A stretch of DNA of 64,000 nucleotides from positions 2,316,739-2,380,738 of the forward strand of contig VWZP01005240.1 of NCBI GenBank assembly GCA_013396995.1. Direction: 5' to 3'. Below, piece by piece: positions 25,735 to 37,712 of this stretch (the first letter of the stretch is position 1; each line of letters begins with the position of its first letter). This DNA is from Dicaeum eximium (lineage: Eukaryota; Chordata; Aves; Passeriformes; Dicaeidae). The notes beneath the pieces were generated by a model. That model saw only the letters and a list, made by a program, of their open reading frames with translations, did not search any database and had not been told where the DNA came from. The position numbers and the translations under genes are program-made.

Positions 25735-26392
25735 TTTAGGGGTGTGATACCAGGAGACTAGAAAAAGGCAGATATAGTACTTATTCTTAAGAAACTAAAA
25801 GATAATGAATTGTAGACTAATCAGCTTAACTTCACATTCTGGGAAAATCCCAAATCGATGGATGTCTTCATAAGAATTTGGAAAAGTAGAGAAATGGCAC
25901 AGTGGTCTAAATACAGCTGTGTGTACCAAGTCATATCAAATCAGTCTATTACCTATGAAATGTTAGCAGGGGCATCCCACAGAGCAGAAGGAGGTTTAAA
26001 TCATATACAAATTGACTGTATTTAGGTTTTTTTATACTGCCTCAAGGAATAATTTCCAAAACATACTTACAAAGCATAGCTTTCAAGGTGCTTCTCTGAG
26101 GGTGCAAATGCACCTAAATAATTATACTGAAGTGTGGGGATAAATGACATACCAGAATGGGAGGAAATATCAAGTGGGGCTTCATGGAAATCTGTTGTGA
26201 GTATGAAGTTATTGGTATTTTTGTTAGGAATTACATAATACTGAGAAAGGTTGTTTCATTTCCATGTGGCATAAACTTTATAGACCAGGTCAAAAATTCA
26301 AAAGAATCTTGCCAAAACCAGAGAAATGGTCTGGAAATACAGAATGAAATTCAGCAATATACACTTCTAAAATATATCCTCAGATAGAGGGA
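25735..26392 (+). mobile_element. ancient CR1 fragment from the reverse-transcriptase domain
   Basis: Sense-strand and strongly decayed. The start matches a CR1 RT coding region in order: ACTAGAAAAAGGCAGAT, AGACTAATCAGCTTAACTTC, then CAAGTCATATCAAATCAGTC. After several hundred poorly matching bases it resumes at ATATCAAGTGGGGCTTC (about 26168) and GAGAAATGGTCTGGAAATAC..ATGAAATTCAGCAA (26320-26355). That last block encodes the RT segment normally reading as a tryptophan-containing helix before KFN. No frame is open across it. It resembles the CR1 lineages retained in turtles and crocodilians more than the young avian type. Confidence 0.7.
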
Positions 26393-27705
26393 ATTGCTTA
26401 TATTGGATGACACAATAGATATTCAGGAGCCTCTTTTCAGAAATGTGGTTATTTCCCATATTTCAGCACAAAGTAACAATATCAGGTATTTGTTGTAAAA
26501 AAACACAGGATAATTTTTGATAATTTTTAAATAAGCAGGAATATTGTCCTGAACAGCTGGAAAGTCACCCTGCTCCTTTACTCAGCTCCGGTTAATGCAG
26601 GAGCTAAACTAGCCAGAGGGTAGAAAATGGGTCCTGTGGGAAAAAAAGTGAAATTAAAGGGGTAGAAAAGAGAGAGGGATGCAGGGGGATGTTAGTATTT
26701 TCTATCCTGACTGATAACTGCCTGGCTGACACAGATACACTAGGTGTGGCAAGGATATCAATGCTCACCTTTGTAACTACCCATACCAATCTATAAACAC
26801 TTTTCTCTAGCCCATTTTGTGAAGTATAGCCTGCTTGCAGATTTCTCCTGGCCATAGTAAGAGGTGCTCAAGCAAAAGCAGCCCATTATGTGGAGGATTA
26901 CAGCAGGAACACCATAGTACCAAAGAGTTGATGCAAAAAAGAAGGGGCAAATCTCTGGTAAACTAATGAAGCAGCTGGTGTGGCTTAAGCTCCTTGATTA
27001 CTAAAGATTGAGGCAGAAAACCTTAGACAGGCATTTAAAAGGATATCACAGTTACAGCTGATTTTCTCTTAGAGCAGAAGGGATGTGAGGTTGACTTTAT
27101 ATTAGAATTTGGAGTTTCAGGATGCTTCTTAAGCAAACAGAAAGATGGACAGAGATCTGACTTAGTGTAGTGTTGGGAATACTGCATCAGGAGCAATGTC
27201 AATGATTGTGCAGTTTCCCAAGGACAATTTGTGTCTAAGGCTTGTGACAGTTTAATATTCAGCTCACCTCTAGAGAAGGAGGTGGAAAAAACCATCCTAA
27301 TTCTGCCTTCACTGACTACTAAAGTTTATTTTGGAGAGACAGAACAAACAGAATAGAAGTACCAGAAACAGTCATGCTGAGGAAACATGAAATTTTGTGG
27401 GGATAACTTAATCAGGCTCTCCAGTTACTTTGTGTAGAACATACAAAACCTTGACTGCTGGTGACTAGATGTCTCCTGTGATCAAACTGGCTTGTCTAGG
27501 GCTAGCTCAGGTACACAGTGCAGCAGCAGGCAGTAACCAGATATTAGGTTGTGCCAGCATAATTTAGTGAATTCAGTGGCATTGAAACCACAGTCTGTGG
27601 GAGCTGAAAAGCCTTATTATTTTAAAAATTGTATCAGTAATAATAAAATAGTCTCCTATCAAAAGATCTTGCCAGGGAAAAATAACTGGCAAACACCTCA
27701 AGATA
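26393..27705. other. unique non-coding stretch
   Basis: Nothing I can assign. Reading frames up to 86 codons on the minus strand lack domains. Strong donor-like words on the minus strand (near 26766 and 27266) have no matching acceptor that I can find. Confidence 0.45.
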
Positions 27706-27737
<32 letters not shown>

Positions 27738-27747
27738 TGTGTGTGTG
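27706..27747. repeat. (TG)n microsatellite
   Basis: About 21 TG units form a 42-base run with one A-for-G interruption near 27731. It is likely to be length-polymorphic. The Cys-Val repeat seen in one frame is its translation. Confidence 0.97.
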
Positions 27748-28239
27748 ACAATCAGCCTGCTCTTAGCTCAGCAGAACAGTGCCAGCTAAAGATCTGTTTA
27801 AAAAATTAAATTCCTGACATCAATTACAAGTATTCCTTAATCTTATTTTTTTAAAAAATGGTAATTAGGTTTCACTCCTACAAGCAGCAGGATAATTGGG
27901 TCCCAAAGGTCTGGAATAAGGTTAAACAATTAGACTGTATTTGCAAATGAACCTATCCTGATTGGCACTTGAAAGGATAAAAGGTTTATTTGAAGTTGGT
28001 AGGATTTTAAGCCATGATTTTGTGAAGTCCATGTATATGAGACTTAGTGCTAACATAAAAACATTTCTCCAGATACCTCCAGACTTTGGATGGAGTTTGA
28101 GCAAAGTTGTCCCTCTGAGTGTAAAAAGAGTGCACTGAACAATCCCTCTGACTTCTTGACTCAATATTAGGATTTATTATTAGTTGGTAAAATATTGATT
28201 GTTGGGTCAATATATCTTGATATTCAGCTCAACAAAACA
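27748..28239. other. unique stretch
   Basis: No gene or repeat is recognised between the (TG)n run and the MIR relic. Confidence 0.45.
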
Positions 28240-28405
28240 CAACATCTATTTATCACAGCAATTTTAGAGACAAGTAAACTGAAACAAAGGTAGATTTATG
28301 GACCCATCAAAGGTCACACAAGTGAGTTAGCAGCAAAACAAGGAGTAGGTCCTCTGAAGGCCAGCTTCCAATCCAACATCTGCACAGCTAGGCTTAAATT
28401 CAGTA
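28240..28405 (-). repeat. MIR-type SINE relic
   Basis: On the + strand it reads like the reverse complement of MIR: a degenerate TTTTAGAGACAAGTAAACTGAAAC, then CCATCAAAGGTCACACAAGT, GTTAGCAGCAAAACAAGGAGT, a region matching the decayed box-B side (CTTCCAATCCAACATCTGCAC) and GCTAGGC. Order and spacing fit the family over about 150 bases. MIR spread before amniote lineages split, so a copy still readable in a bird is more than 300 million years old. Such survivors are sometimes preserved by selection. Confidence 0.6.
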
Positions 28406-29229
28406 GTACAGAGAAACAAAGCAGCCTGACAAGACAGGAAATTGATGGTAAATGATACAAGAAATAATGTTATGGAAGTAATTTTGTTTCTTGTGAGTGG
28501 CAAAGTCCAGGATAAATGCAATTCAGAATGATTTCTGGTTCAGCTATGCAGAACAGTGGTCCCAGCCAGTATTCTATTCCATTATATACACTGGGTTTAT
28601 ATAATGTAAAGTGATGAGGCTGGTGAAAAAAAAAAGCCCATGGAATTTAATCACATCACAACTGCTGACCCAATTCACCATAGACATTAAATTTAATGGC
28701 ATTCTTTCTTCACTGCATTACCTTGATTCAAAATGGCAGCTAAAATGCTTTTTTCCAGCAGACAATATAAGTTACTCTGTTAAAATATGCTCTTTGTAGT
28801 TGAAAAATACAGAACAGTAAGCAAGATATGGCAGTGGATAACCTAACACTTGTATATAAATCTGTAACAATTCTGCATTTGCATGATAGAAGTACAGGAT
28901 ACAGACTATTTTCTTTTCATTGATTTTGATATCCCAGAATTTCTAGAACTGAAGAAGCTACCTTGGATCACAACCAAAGACAGACTGAAGGCTGGCCTCA
29001 GATCTACAAGTAATAAAGGGAGAAACATTAGAATCTCTTGAAAATATGAATAAGATTTTAATTATTCACAGATAATTATTTCATTTCTGTGTTTCATAAT
29101 CAGGAAATCTAGAACCTTTTAATTTTTAATTAACTTCTAATGTAGGAGTTAAAACATTTTAAAAAACTCAACTTTCCTGATAAGTGTTGTGGAGTAAATA
29201 GCAATAATATGAATACAAAGTCTTCACCA
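28406..29229. other. unique AT-rich stretch
   Basis: No gene or repeat is recognised. Confidence 0.45.
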
Positions 29230-29305
29230 AATCATAGAATATCTCCTGTTTGAATGAACCTGTAATCATCAAATCCAGATTCCTGCCCCTGGCAGGGCTA
29301 TCTAA
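29230..29305 (-). mobile_element. decayed CR1 3' end, antisense
   Basis: AATCATAGAATATCTCCTG, a degenerate TTTGAATGAACC, then ATCATCAAATCCAGATTCCTG and CCCCTGGCAGGGC parallel the tail-first antisense CR1 3' end seen at 24332. The match is shorter and more diverged, and the right boundary is uncertain. Confidence 0.6.
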
Positions 29306-32149
29306 AACTAAAGGGTGTTGAATCTTAAACAGGATTAGAGGAATTCTTTCATACCTTGAAGAAATTAATTACCCACAACAATGGGGTCAAAATATCTATC
29401 AGGCGCTCCTATGAAGAATACAGTAGGATTTGTTTCATTATTCTTCTGTTCATAGAGCTTTCCCCAAAAAGTCAGCCACCTGAAGTGCATGCTCTTCACA
29501 TGAATGAGGGTGAGAAACTGCCCATACTGAGTGGAAACAAAAAGTACTCAACTACAGAGTGGTCAAAACAACTTCTCTGCAACCAAAAATCCTCTGCATA
29601 TAGCCAGATAATCCCCTCCATTTTATTGAAAAGGTGTTGTCTGAAAAATACATCAGTTGTTTGTGGTATTTCAGTAAGATTTTTTTTTTTTTAATGGAGC
29701 CTACTACTCTAAAGTGAGCAGAAAGTATGCACAGATTAGCTCTTTAAGTAAAACAAACAACATCAGAAAAATTCTTTGGAAAGTTGTTGACCTAGTTACC
29801 AGGAGTGTTGTTAGGTTTCTTCACTAAACATGAAGACGAAAAGATATTTTCGTGTGTACAAATCACACAGTGTGAAAGTAATATATAGGTAGTGTCTGCA
29901 ATGCCTTTCTTTCAAGTTCATGCAAGAAAAAGCCTCATTCTTCCAAAATATTCGTGGAGTTACATATCTTTTAAAGCTATTTCAGATGAACGTGTGTGCT
30001 TGTTCTGTATCTGGTGAAACTGAGCTAATTCTAACAGACACAGCAGCCAGGCTGCAGGATTTCCATGATGCTTTTGCAGGGGCAGTGTTGATTGACAAGT
30101 CTACATTTCCACTGCTGTGACACTACATATGCACACATACATGCACACACCAATTATTTAGACTTGGTTCCTAACAAAGATAGATGTGTCCAAAGCCTTA
30201 CAGTTATGTTTAAATTTTGAGCACAGTACCCATTCTTTGAATAGACAAATTCAGCTGCATAAAATCCTAAAAATGGCCAGAAGCTGGCTGGAATAAAGGA
30301 AAACCCTATGTTTTTCCACCTGGTAGTGCTGCTTAATAGGCCTGAAAGCAGCTATTCAATGGATAAGCATTTGATGGGAGACACAATTCTTAGTTCTGGC
30401 AGCAGCAGTTATTCTTGCTTGTAGTTAATTAGTCCATCTGAGGAAGGTGCGATAACCTGCTGATACAAACCAGTGGCCTCAAAGCTTGTTCTAGAGGCTT
30501 TAGCCATAGTTCCCTGGTAGCTGAATTTAATCACATATGGTGTGGTCAACTGCACACTGTACTCCTCCTGCAGTGCTGCTGCAGATATCTGTAGGAATTT
30601 TCTGTTCAGGCCAGGGAAAAGCTGTGCTCAAACTGCAGGAAGTTCCCCATGACTTATTTCAGGAATTGATAGTCCTATATCTAAAAGGTGCGTGAACAAG
30701 TGTTAAGCAAAAGGGATTTCAAGTGTAACAGGTTTAAATTGGAATGTCTGCCTTCTTGACTCAGGAATATTACTGGGAAAGCTGATACTCTGCCTTGTGG
30801 GTATATGCTTCAGAAGTGTCATGGATTGAAAAATAGGATGGCTGTTGTGTTATTGCATTGCTTCACTGTGGTAGTTACAGCTTATTTTCAGTGGACATTG
30901 ATCAGGACTTTGTTATTTACCATTAGTGGTCTCTCTGTGCTGTTTTTCCCTTGAAAAAGTGTGATTTAATAGGCACAAATATCATAGTGAGAAATGGGAC
31001 TGTAAGAGGAGCCAAAACCAGTTATGCTGGTTTTGTTTTCTTTCTTCAGTCTCTAGAAACAGGTAAAGATTTCCTAGGCACCAAATAACTTGACTGCCTA
31101 AGTTCTGGGTTCAGACTTGGCTTAAACCCTTGCTTGATATTGACCTCCAGGAAAGCTGATATTCCTAAGAGCCAGTTTTGCAACACTTCAAGGTTGAGAT
31201 TCAGGCTATGAATGAGTCACCCAGAATCCTTTCTGTTGCATAGTCTCTTCAAACCTCTTGAGAGGGCTCAAACACAAATTTTTGAGACAAATCTGGAAGA
31301 GATTCCCAAACCCTACAGATCCTCAGCTGTGATTTTTCTGTTACTTTCTTTTACTTATATTTGTCTCCTTTAAAAAGAAAAGCAAACAAAACAAAAATAA
31401 AAATGTCACAGAGGGTAAACTTTTTTGTTTCCAATGATGAGCTATTAGGGTGAGGAAACTTCATTAAAAAAAGGAGTCTTAGTGAAAACTCCACACTGAT
31501 GAGCAAAAATTCAAATCCCTTAGATTATATTTATCTCCAAAGAACTATGCCAGGCTTGAAATTACTCCTGTCTTTCCTTGACCTTGGCAGGTTTCCAGGA
31601 AAAAAAGCTACACAATCTGGAAAGCTCTTATGCAGGTTATGTAGGAATAATTCAGGGGCTCTATTTAAGGAACATGTGCTGCATCCACTTATTTCTAACA
31701 GATGCAAGGATAAAAAGTAACTATCCTAAAAAGAAAGAATAACAGAGAAAGTATGATAGTCAGGAATGTGTTGAAACTTCCAGGAAAAAAGCATTGGAGC
31801 ATTGCAATTCCAGCAGGTGATTTTTGTTTTCCTTTTTTAGAGGAAACACTGATAAAAGTAAAAGTAAATAGTGATTTATTATTTTCAAAGATTGCTTCTT
31901 TCTGATTGGGAAATTAGTTCTCTCTTACAGAAGAAGCATTCTAGTCTTGTTACATATATATATAAAAATCAACAGTAATAGTTAACCAGGAAATAGCAGT
32001 GTCAGCTTTACTCCACCATATGTAGAACTGGATCTCTTTTCCTCCTTGTCTAGAACAGCTAAGGAATTTTGATTCTTATTCTTTTTCCATTAATTACTGT
32101 TAGAGAAGGGTAGTTGCAGCCACTACCAGATTAGGACAAGTATAGTATG
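29306..32149. other. unique stretch; 112-codon frame without a known domain
   Basis: A frame of 112 codons (29356-29694, + strand) ends in a poly-Phe run produced by a T-tract. It has no domain I recognise and no splice context, and I treat it as chance. A 13-nt microexon-like segment lies at 31050-31062 between ttttctttcttcag and CAG|GTAAAG. No transposon is recognised. Confidence 0.4.
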
Positions 32150-32494
32150 GATAAGAGTGACTGGAGACCTGACACACAGCAGCTTCCAATACCTGGAGAA
32201 CACATAGAAGGAAGCTGGAGAAGGACTTTATACACAGGCCTGTAGTGACAGACAGGGGGTAATGGCTTTAAACTGAATTAGGGTCAGTTTAGGTCAGATA
32301 TTAGGAAGAAATTCTTTACTGTGAGGGCAGTGAGACACTGGAACAGCTTATCCCAAGAAGCTTTGGATGCCCAATCAAGGCCAGGTTGGGTGGGGCTTTG
32401 AGTAACCTGGTCAGGTGGAAGATTGGCAGTGGGGTTGGAACCAGATGATCTTTATGGTCCCTTGCAACCAAAACCATTCTATGATTCTATGATG
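32150..32494 (+). mobile_element. CR1 LINE 3' end with intact tail
   Basis: Sense CR1 fragment of about 345 bp. In order: GGAGACC..CTTCCAATACCTG, GAAGCTGGAGAAGGACT, GGTAATGGCTTTAAACTGAA, GATATTAGGAAGAAATTCTT, TACTGTGAGGGCAGTGAGAC, AAGGCCAGGTTGGGTGGGGC, GATGATCTTTATGGTCCCTT, and a clean CATTCTATGATTCTATGATG tail. It covers the last bases of the RT region and the 3' UTR. Good preservation suggests a relatively young avian CR1 subfamily. Confidence 0.95.
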
Positions 32495-35098
32495 TCAACA
32501 TCCAAAAAGAGCCTGGGTATAAAAGACTGTCCAGAAAGATCTTGGGCAACAATCTGCTTTCTGATGTATGTGTGAATGTATCCTGAAGTAAAGGTGCCTA
32601 GAGAGACAGAAATCTTAAAAGCAGTGAAAAAATAGCCTTGAATTTTCCACCTCAGTTTTCTCCCCTCTTGGCTGTATGATTACAATCTCCTATGTTTCCA
32701 TGAAAGCAGCAACAGGAAACCATTCAGTCTCCAGACAGCTGCACAAGAGATGCTATAGGGTTCAGATTAGAAGGCAAGAGGAATTTTGAAAATGAGTTAC
32801 AGAAGTCACCAAGCACAGCACCTACCTGTGCTTGAGAGCATTCTGTGATCCATTCACTGCTCCAGCAGCAACAGAGCCAAGCCCAGCCAGCAAGGAATGT
32901 AACACTTTTAGATGTCAGTTAATGCAGCTGCCTTTATTCTGAGACAAAGATTTTGTACCTGAAGGCACAGTAAAAGCCATTCAGCAGTATTGCTTCTGTC
33001 TGCCACCTAATCTGAATCACCACAGCCATCAGTGCCTCTGTGCTGTAACTGGTACTTAACGGGCTGGAAAAATTGAGGGAGGATTGGTTTCTTCAGGTTC
33101 ATGCAGAACACAAAACACACACTTTTCTGTCTTACTACAGTTTCTGCTCTGTATATTTCTGGAGAACAAGGGCAAGCCTTACTAAATATATTATTTGTAT
33201 AGCACATTTATTTTCTGAATATCTTTTATGGCAAGTAGTGACTCTGCTTTTCTTTTTAATTCAGTCACAAACTACCCATTAGGCATGTACTCTGTTTGGG
33301 AGATAGGTGTTGAAATGTGCCCATGTGAATGATTACTTTTCAAATCTGAGATACTCAAACAGTGACACCATTATGAAGATGCAGTTATTCACTAGACCAG
33401 CTTTATACAGTCACCTGAGGTATTTTTTTCTGTTCTAGCCAAATAAATATATCCCTCAGAGCAATAAAATAAGTTCAGAATGTATAGAAAGCTTTATTGT
33501 ACATATTCCATTTCTCAAATTCATTATATACACCATGGTTAAATTTTGTGGCTAAGAAGAGATTGTGCCAGACAGGGTTAAAGCTGGCCTATTAGTGTGA
33601 TGGATATCATGCTCTAAGGTTAGTGTCTGGAAAAAATTCGTGCAAGTTTATGCAGTGCCCAAGGGTGACAGTTCAAAATTTCTTAGCAAAACAGCAAATT
33701 CCTCTTCCCAAAGTGTGCTCTTTAGCCTGAGTCACCTTGTCAAGCAGGTGACAGCAGAGGAAAATTCACTGGTGTTCAGCTCCTTGTTCAACAAAGTCAC
33801 TGCCTTTCTTTGCTGTTTCAGAGTTCAGAAAAAAAAGGGTTCTGCCTTTTTTGCAAAGCTCTGCAGTCCAACACGGTCAATAGTAGTAACACCTTGCTCT
33901 TTGAACGTCAGTGAGATTCTGCCATATCTCCCTGTTCTCAGGATCCAGGGAGAACACTGAAGAGAAGGAGACCTGTTATCAACATACACCAGTGGTGAGG
34001 GGGAATTAAATATAAATCAGAAGGTATTTAACCATGGTGAAAAAACTGCAAAACTTTGGGACTGTAGGAACAGAAGAAACCTAATTGGAGGGGTGGATCT
34101 ATAGCTAACCTATTTTATTGACCTTTCAGTTCGAATTTTTCAGTTGAGGAAAATGGCACATTTCAGAAAAATGACACATTCCTTTTTATACAATTTCCTA
34201 AGAAACCTTGTGAAAGAGAGTGACTGGTTTCTAACACAGCCAGATCCTGTATGTTCTATAACATCATGTTCAAATTGAAAAGTAGTTGGACAAGTATTTG
34301 CTATATCTGGTCAGAAAGTATTTGATTTCAGCTTTGCCCATGTTTTCTTAACTTGGTCTTCATTTTTTCAATCCCCCAGTTTCAGCAGCAAAGCACTTTT
34401 TTTTTTTTTTTTAATCAGATATGACATTTTTGCAGAGGACACAAAAATATGATTATTTTAAGGAAAATATTGTACAGAACTGCACAGGAAAGGGTTGATT
34501 CAATATCTTTCATATATTTTTGAGACAAAAATTCACAGTAACTTAAGATGTTCTTTTTGCAAGGTGCTGGTCTAAGAATGAGATGGTCCTTTGTCAAGGA
34601 TATAGTCAAGAACAAAATTGTGAACAAATACCTGCTTGTTTATTGAAAGCAGACACTTCACTTGTGGAAATCTATTGTTAATTATAATGGAATATATGGG
34701 ATAAATTCCTTCAAAATTTTCAGAAGGACAACTTTCTTCATTTGGATGAAAATTTATCCTTGTATGCTAGAATATTAAATGATCATTCTAGAAAAAGTCT
34801 AGATTCTAGAATATCTCATCTTTTTCTTTTCAAGAGATTTTTTCTGCCTAATAAATCCAAAGCTCATTTCAACTGTAAGAGTTACAAACTTATACTGGAA
34901 AGTTAAAATATTGGAAGGTGGATTTGCCAGATAATCAAAAGCAGTTCTTTATGGTTTATACAAAATCAATCGAAGATACTTTAAAAAGCTGTCAGCAGTT
35001 TTAGTTTCAGTAGTTGGCCAGATGTTCCTGCATACACATATATTGACTGTACCATGTAGCCTGAATCATTCAGATGCTTAAATGAGCATTTCCCACAG
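32495..35098. other. unique non-coding stretch
   Basis: No gene or transposon is recognised. A T-run of about 16 lies at 34397-34412. A 106-codon frame at 33640-33960 (+) has no recognisable domain. Confidence 0.45.
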
Positions 35099-35158
35099 GC
35101 AGGATGGAGAAGCCAAGTCTTGCAGTCTGCACTGTCATGGTGATCTTTGCAAGCCATG
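35099..35158 (+). other. candidate first coding exon with a signal-peptide-like start
   Basis: The ATG at 35104 has a strong Kozak context (A at -3, G at +4). It opens a frame starting MEKPSLAV and running into a hydrophobic core (VCTVMVIFAS) before a GT at 35159 (CATG|GTAAAA). An acceptor-like tcccacag ends at 35098. The geometry matches a secreted or membrane protein's signal-peptide exon spliced after a 5' leader. The donor is only moderate, the frame stays open past it by chance to 35358, and I recognise no family. Treat as speculative. Confidence 0.15.
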
Positions 35159-36863
35159 GTAAAACTGAATCAGAAAGATCCCCTTCTCATTGCCTCATAG
35201 ATAAATTATCCCCACTTCTCTGGCTGAGGCACATTTTCCCTCCCTACCTGTTTCTATACCTAAAAAGTGTATGTACAAAAGTAACCACATGTAAAATAAA
35301 AATGTATTGTTCTGTAAAGGTCATTTACAAACCTGAACGCCCTGGTTTACAGCTGTAAGCAGAGTGTGAAAAAGGCTTGTAGAGTGAGTCTTTCACTTCT
35401 GTGGGGACATGATAGCCTGAAATTCACTGTGTGGAAAACTCTTCCTTCAGGGTAAAACTGTGGGCCCCAGAAGTATGACCATGTAATAATGATTAAAAAA
35501 CCTATTCAGTGTTCTGCCTTCATGCAATCTCTTTGTTGTACTGTTGCCAAGATAGTTCAACTGAAATAAAACCTGTGACAAAGGAGCAGTTTGCTTCCAT
35601 CTTCTCCTTTACAGCATGAGCTTCGGACCCATTTGCAGCATGGAGCACTAGGAGGCAGCAAAAAATCAGTATAAAGTTAACAGCTACACTATTGTCACAA
35701 AAAATGTCCCTGGATCTCCTTGGGGCTGACCTAGGCTGAGAAACAGTTAAAGAGGGCAGGATTTTTTGTGTACTTTGGGGAAGGGGTTTTAGTAGTCTGA
35801 AAAATTCTTCAATCCATTACAGGTGTTACTGAAATCTCCTCTCATTCCAAGGGTTTAGGAAGTAAATATTTATCTCTGTTGTTTCCATTCATTTACTTCG
35901 CATTTGACTGAACTTTGAATATTGCCAATTTCACAGCATGTAGTCACCTACTGGTGAGAACAGAGAGCAGAGATAATGGGGATTCCAATTGTCACAGTTC
36001 TTTTCCTGGCATGCTCTGGGATGATGAAGTTGCTTTTTGCCCCTTGTGGGCCAATACATTAAAGAACCATTGGGATTTACACCACTGGCTTCTGTAGTTG
36101 CATTGCCAGCTCTCCTCAGACCCCCCCAATGGGAATATCTGCCCCTGTTCTCATGTTTCATAGGATAGCAACTGCAGGTAACAAAAATAGTAGGAGAAGA
36201 TGGGAAAAATCCCTGACTTTCCTAGTAAGAAGCCTAACATCAGCCCTGCCTCTTTGGCTTTTCTTCTTTGAGCTGCTCAATGACCATTTTATTCCAACCC
36301 AGCAAAGCATTTTTCACACAGACTTAACTTGGATGAATGATTCAGAGGAAATCGGACTACTTGTATAAGGACACAGTCACAGAAAACAGCTTAGACATAT
36401 CTTTGTGTCAGACCAAAGGCAGGCTTCTCAACCAGCCAAATCCTATTTGAGATTCTCAAAGCCTTCTAAATGATCACAATAGGAACTGCTCAAATGTCAT
36501 TTACCGTGAGTAAAAGTGCTGCTGTCTCAGAAGAAAACAGGAAACAGGAGATTTACTGCGTGAATTAAAAGTAATAACAAATAACATCATGTTCTTGGGA
36601 TACTGCAAGGGCAATGAAGGAGAATGAGTCACTTCCTACTTGCAGCAATTATTGCAAGCAAAGAAACTCACTGTATTTTTGGGGGTTTTAGAGTCTGCAC
36701 TGTGATATCCTTCACATGAAAAATCCAAATCTTATATGCAAAGGTTAAGCTACATGTTGCTGGAAGTTTTGAAAGGATTTTGAGTGAAAATACAAAAATC
36801 TTGGAAAGTTCTGTGAAGTGTTTCATCTGGAATCACCTGGATGACTGAAAGCTTTGTATTCAA
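35159..36863. other. unique stretch
   Basis: No transposon or gene is recognised. Overlapping short frames at 35915-36368 carry no domain. Confidence 0.45.
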
Positions 36864-37712
36864 AGAATCACAGAATCACTAGCTTGGAAGAAACCTTTAA
36901 GATCATGAAGTCCAACCCATGTCCTAACACCTCAACTAAAACATGGCACTGAGTGCCACATCCAATCTTTTTTTAAATGCATCTGAGGATAGTGATTCCA
37001 CCACCTCCCCTGGCAGACAATTCCAGTACTTTATCACTCTTTCTATAAAAAATTTTACTTAACATCCAACCTATATTTCCCTTGACAGCTTGAGACTGTG
37101 TCCTCTGGTTCTGTCAGTGCTGCCTGGAGAAAGAGACAAACCCCACCTGACTACAGCCACCTCTCAGGGAGTTGTAGAGAGNGGCACTGTCCAGCCACAC
37201 CATTCCCAGCCTGTAACACTGCAGGGGGTTACTGTGGCCAAAATGCAGGACTGGGCACTTGGACCTATTAAACTTCATCTTATTGGACTTTGCCCATCTG
37301 TCCAACTACTCCAGGTCTCTCTGCAGAGTCTTCCTATCTTCCAACAAATGGACACGTGCTCCCAGCCTGGTATCATCTGCAGATTTACTGATGGTCGACT
37401 TGATCCCCTCATCCATGTCATCAATGAAGTTATTAAACAGGACTGGCCCCAGCACAGACCCCTGAGGGACACCACTGGTGACTGTCCCCAGCTGGATGCA
37501 GCACCCAGTTCACCACCACTCTCTGGCCCGGCCATCCAGCCAGTTCCTAACCCAGCAAAGAGAGCTCCTGTCCAAGCCATGGGCTGCCAGCTTTTCCAGG
37601 AGTATGCTGTGGGAGACAGTGTTTGCTTTGATGAAGTCCAGGTAGACAACATCCACAGCCTTTCCTGCATCCACAATATTCCTGCCCCCTGGTCCAAGCC
37701 CACCTAGTATCC
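36864..37712 (-). mobile_element. CR1 LINE, antisense, with internal deletion in the RT region
   Basis: This is the longest CR1 copy here (about 850 bp). Tail first on the + strand: AGAATCACAGAATCAC, GAAGTCCAACCCATG, the 3' UTR to about 37090, then RT coding. Read on the minus strand, the RT part (37714 to about 37183) holds FSKAFD-like, LLEKLAAHG-like and NWLDG-like segments with frameshifts or stops. The catalytic A-D-D core is intact, but the preceding Phe is changed to Ser (near 37370-37390). An open piece at 37114-37305 joins the KFN...HFGH...YRLG..WLDS segment directly to LYN.L.GGCS. Compared with the family this skips roughly 100 residues. The single ambiguous base, N at 37182, lies at that junction. 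The 205-codon plus-strand frame through this copy is a shadow. Confidence 0.95.

Noticed and set aside
29356..29694. 112-codon frame on the + strand
   Set aside because: No domain, no splice or promoter context, ends in a T-tract-derived poly-Phe, and isolated in non-coding DNA.
33640..33960. 106-codon frame on the + strand
   Set aside because: No recognisable family and no regulatory or splice context. That length is expected by chance in 64 kb.
37090..37707. 205-codon open frame on the + strand
   Set aside because: It is the antisense shadow of the CR1 reverse-transcriptase region and includes the ambiguous base. The real coding sense is the minus strand and is broken.
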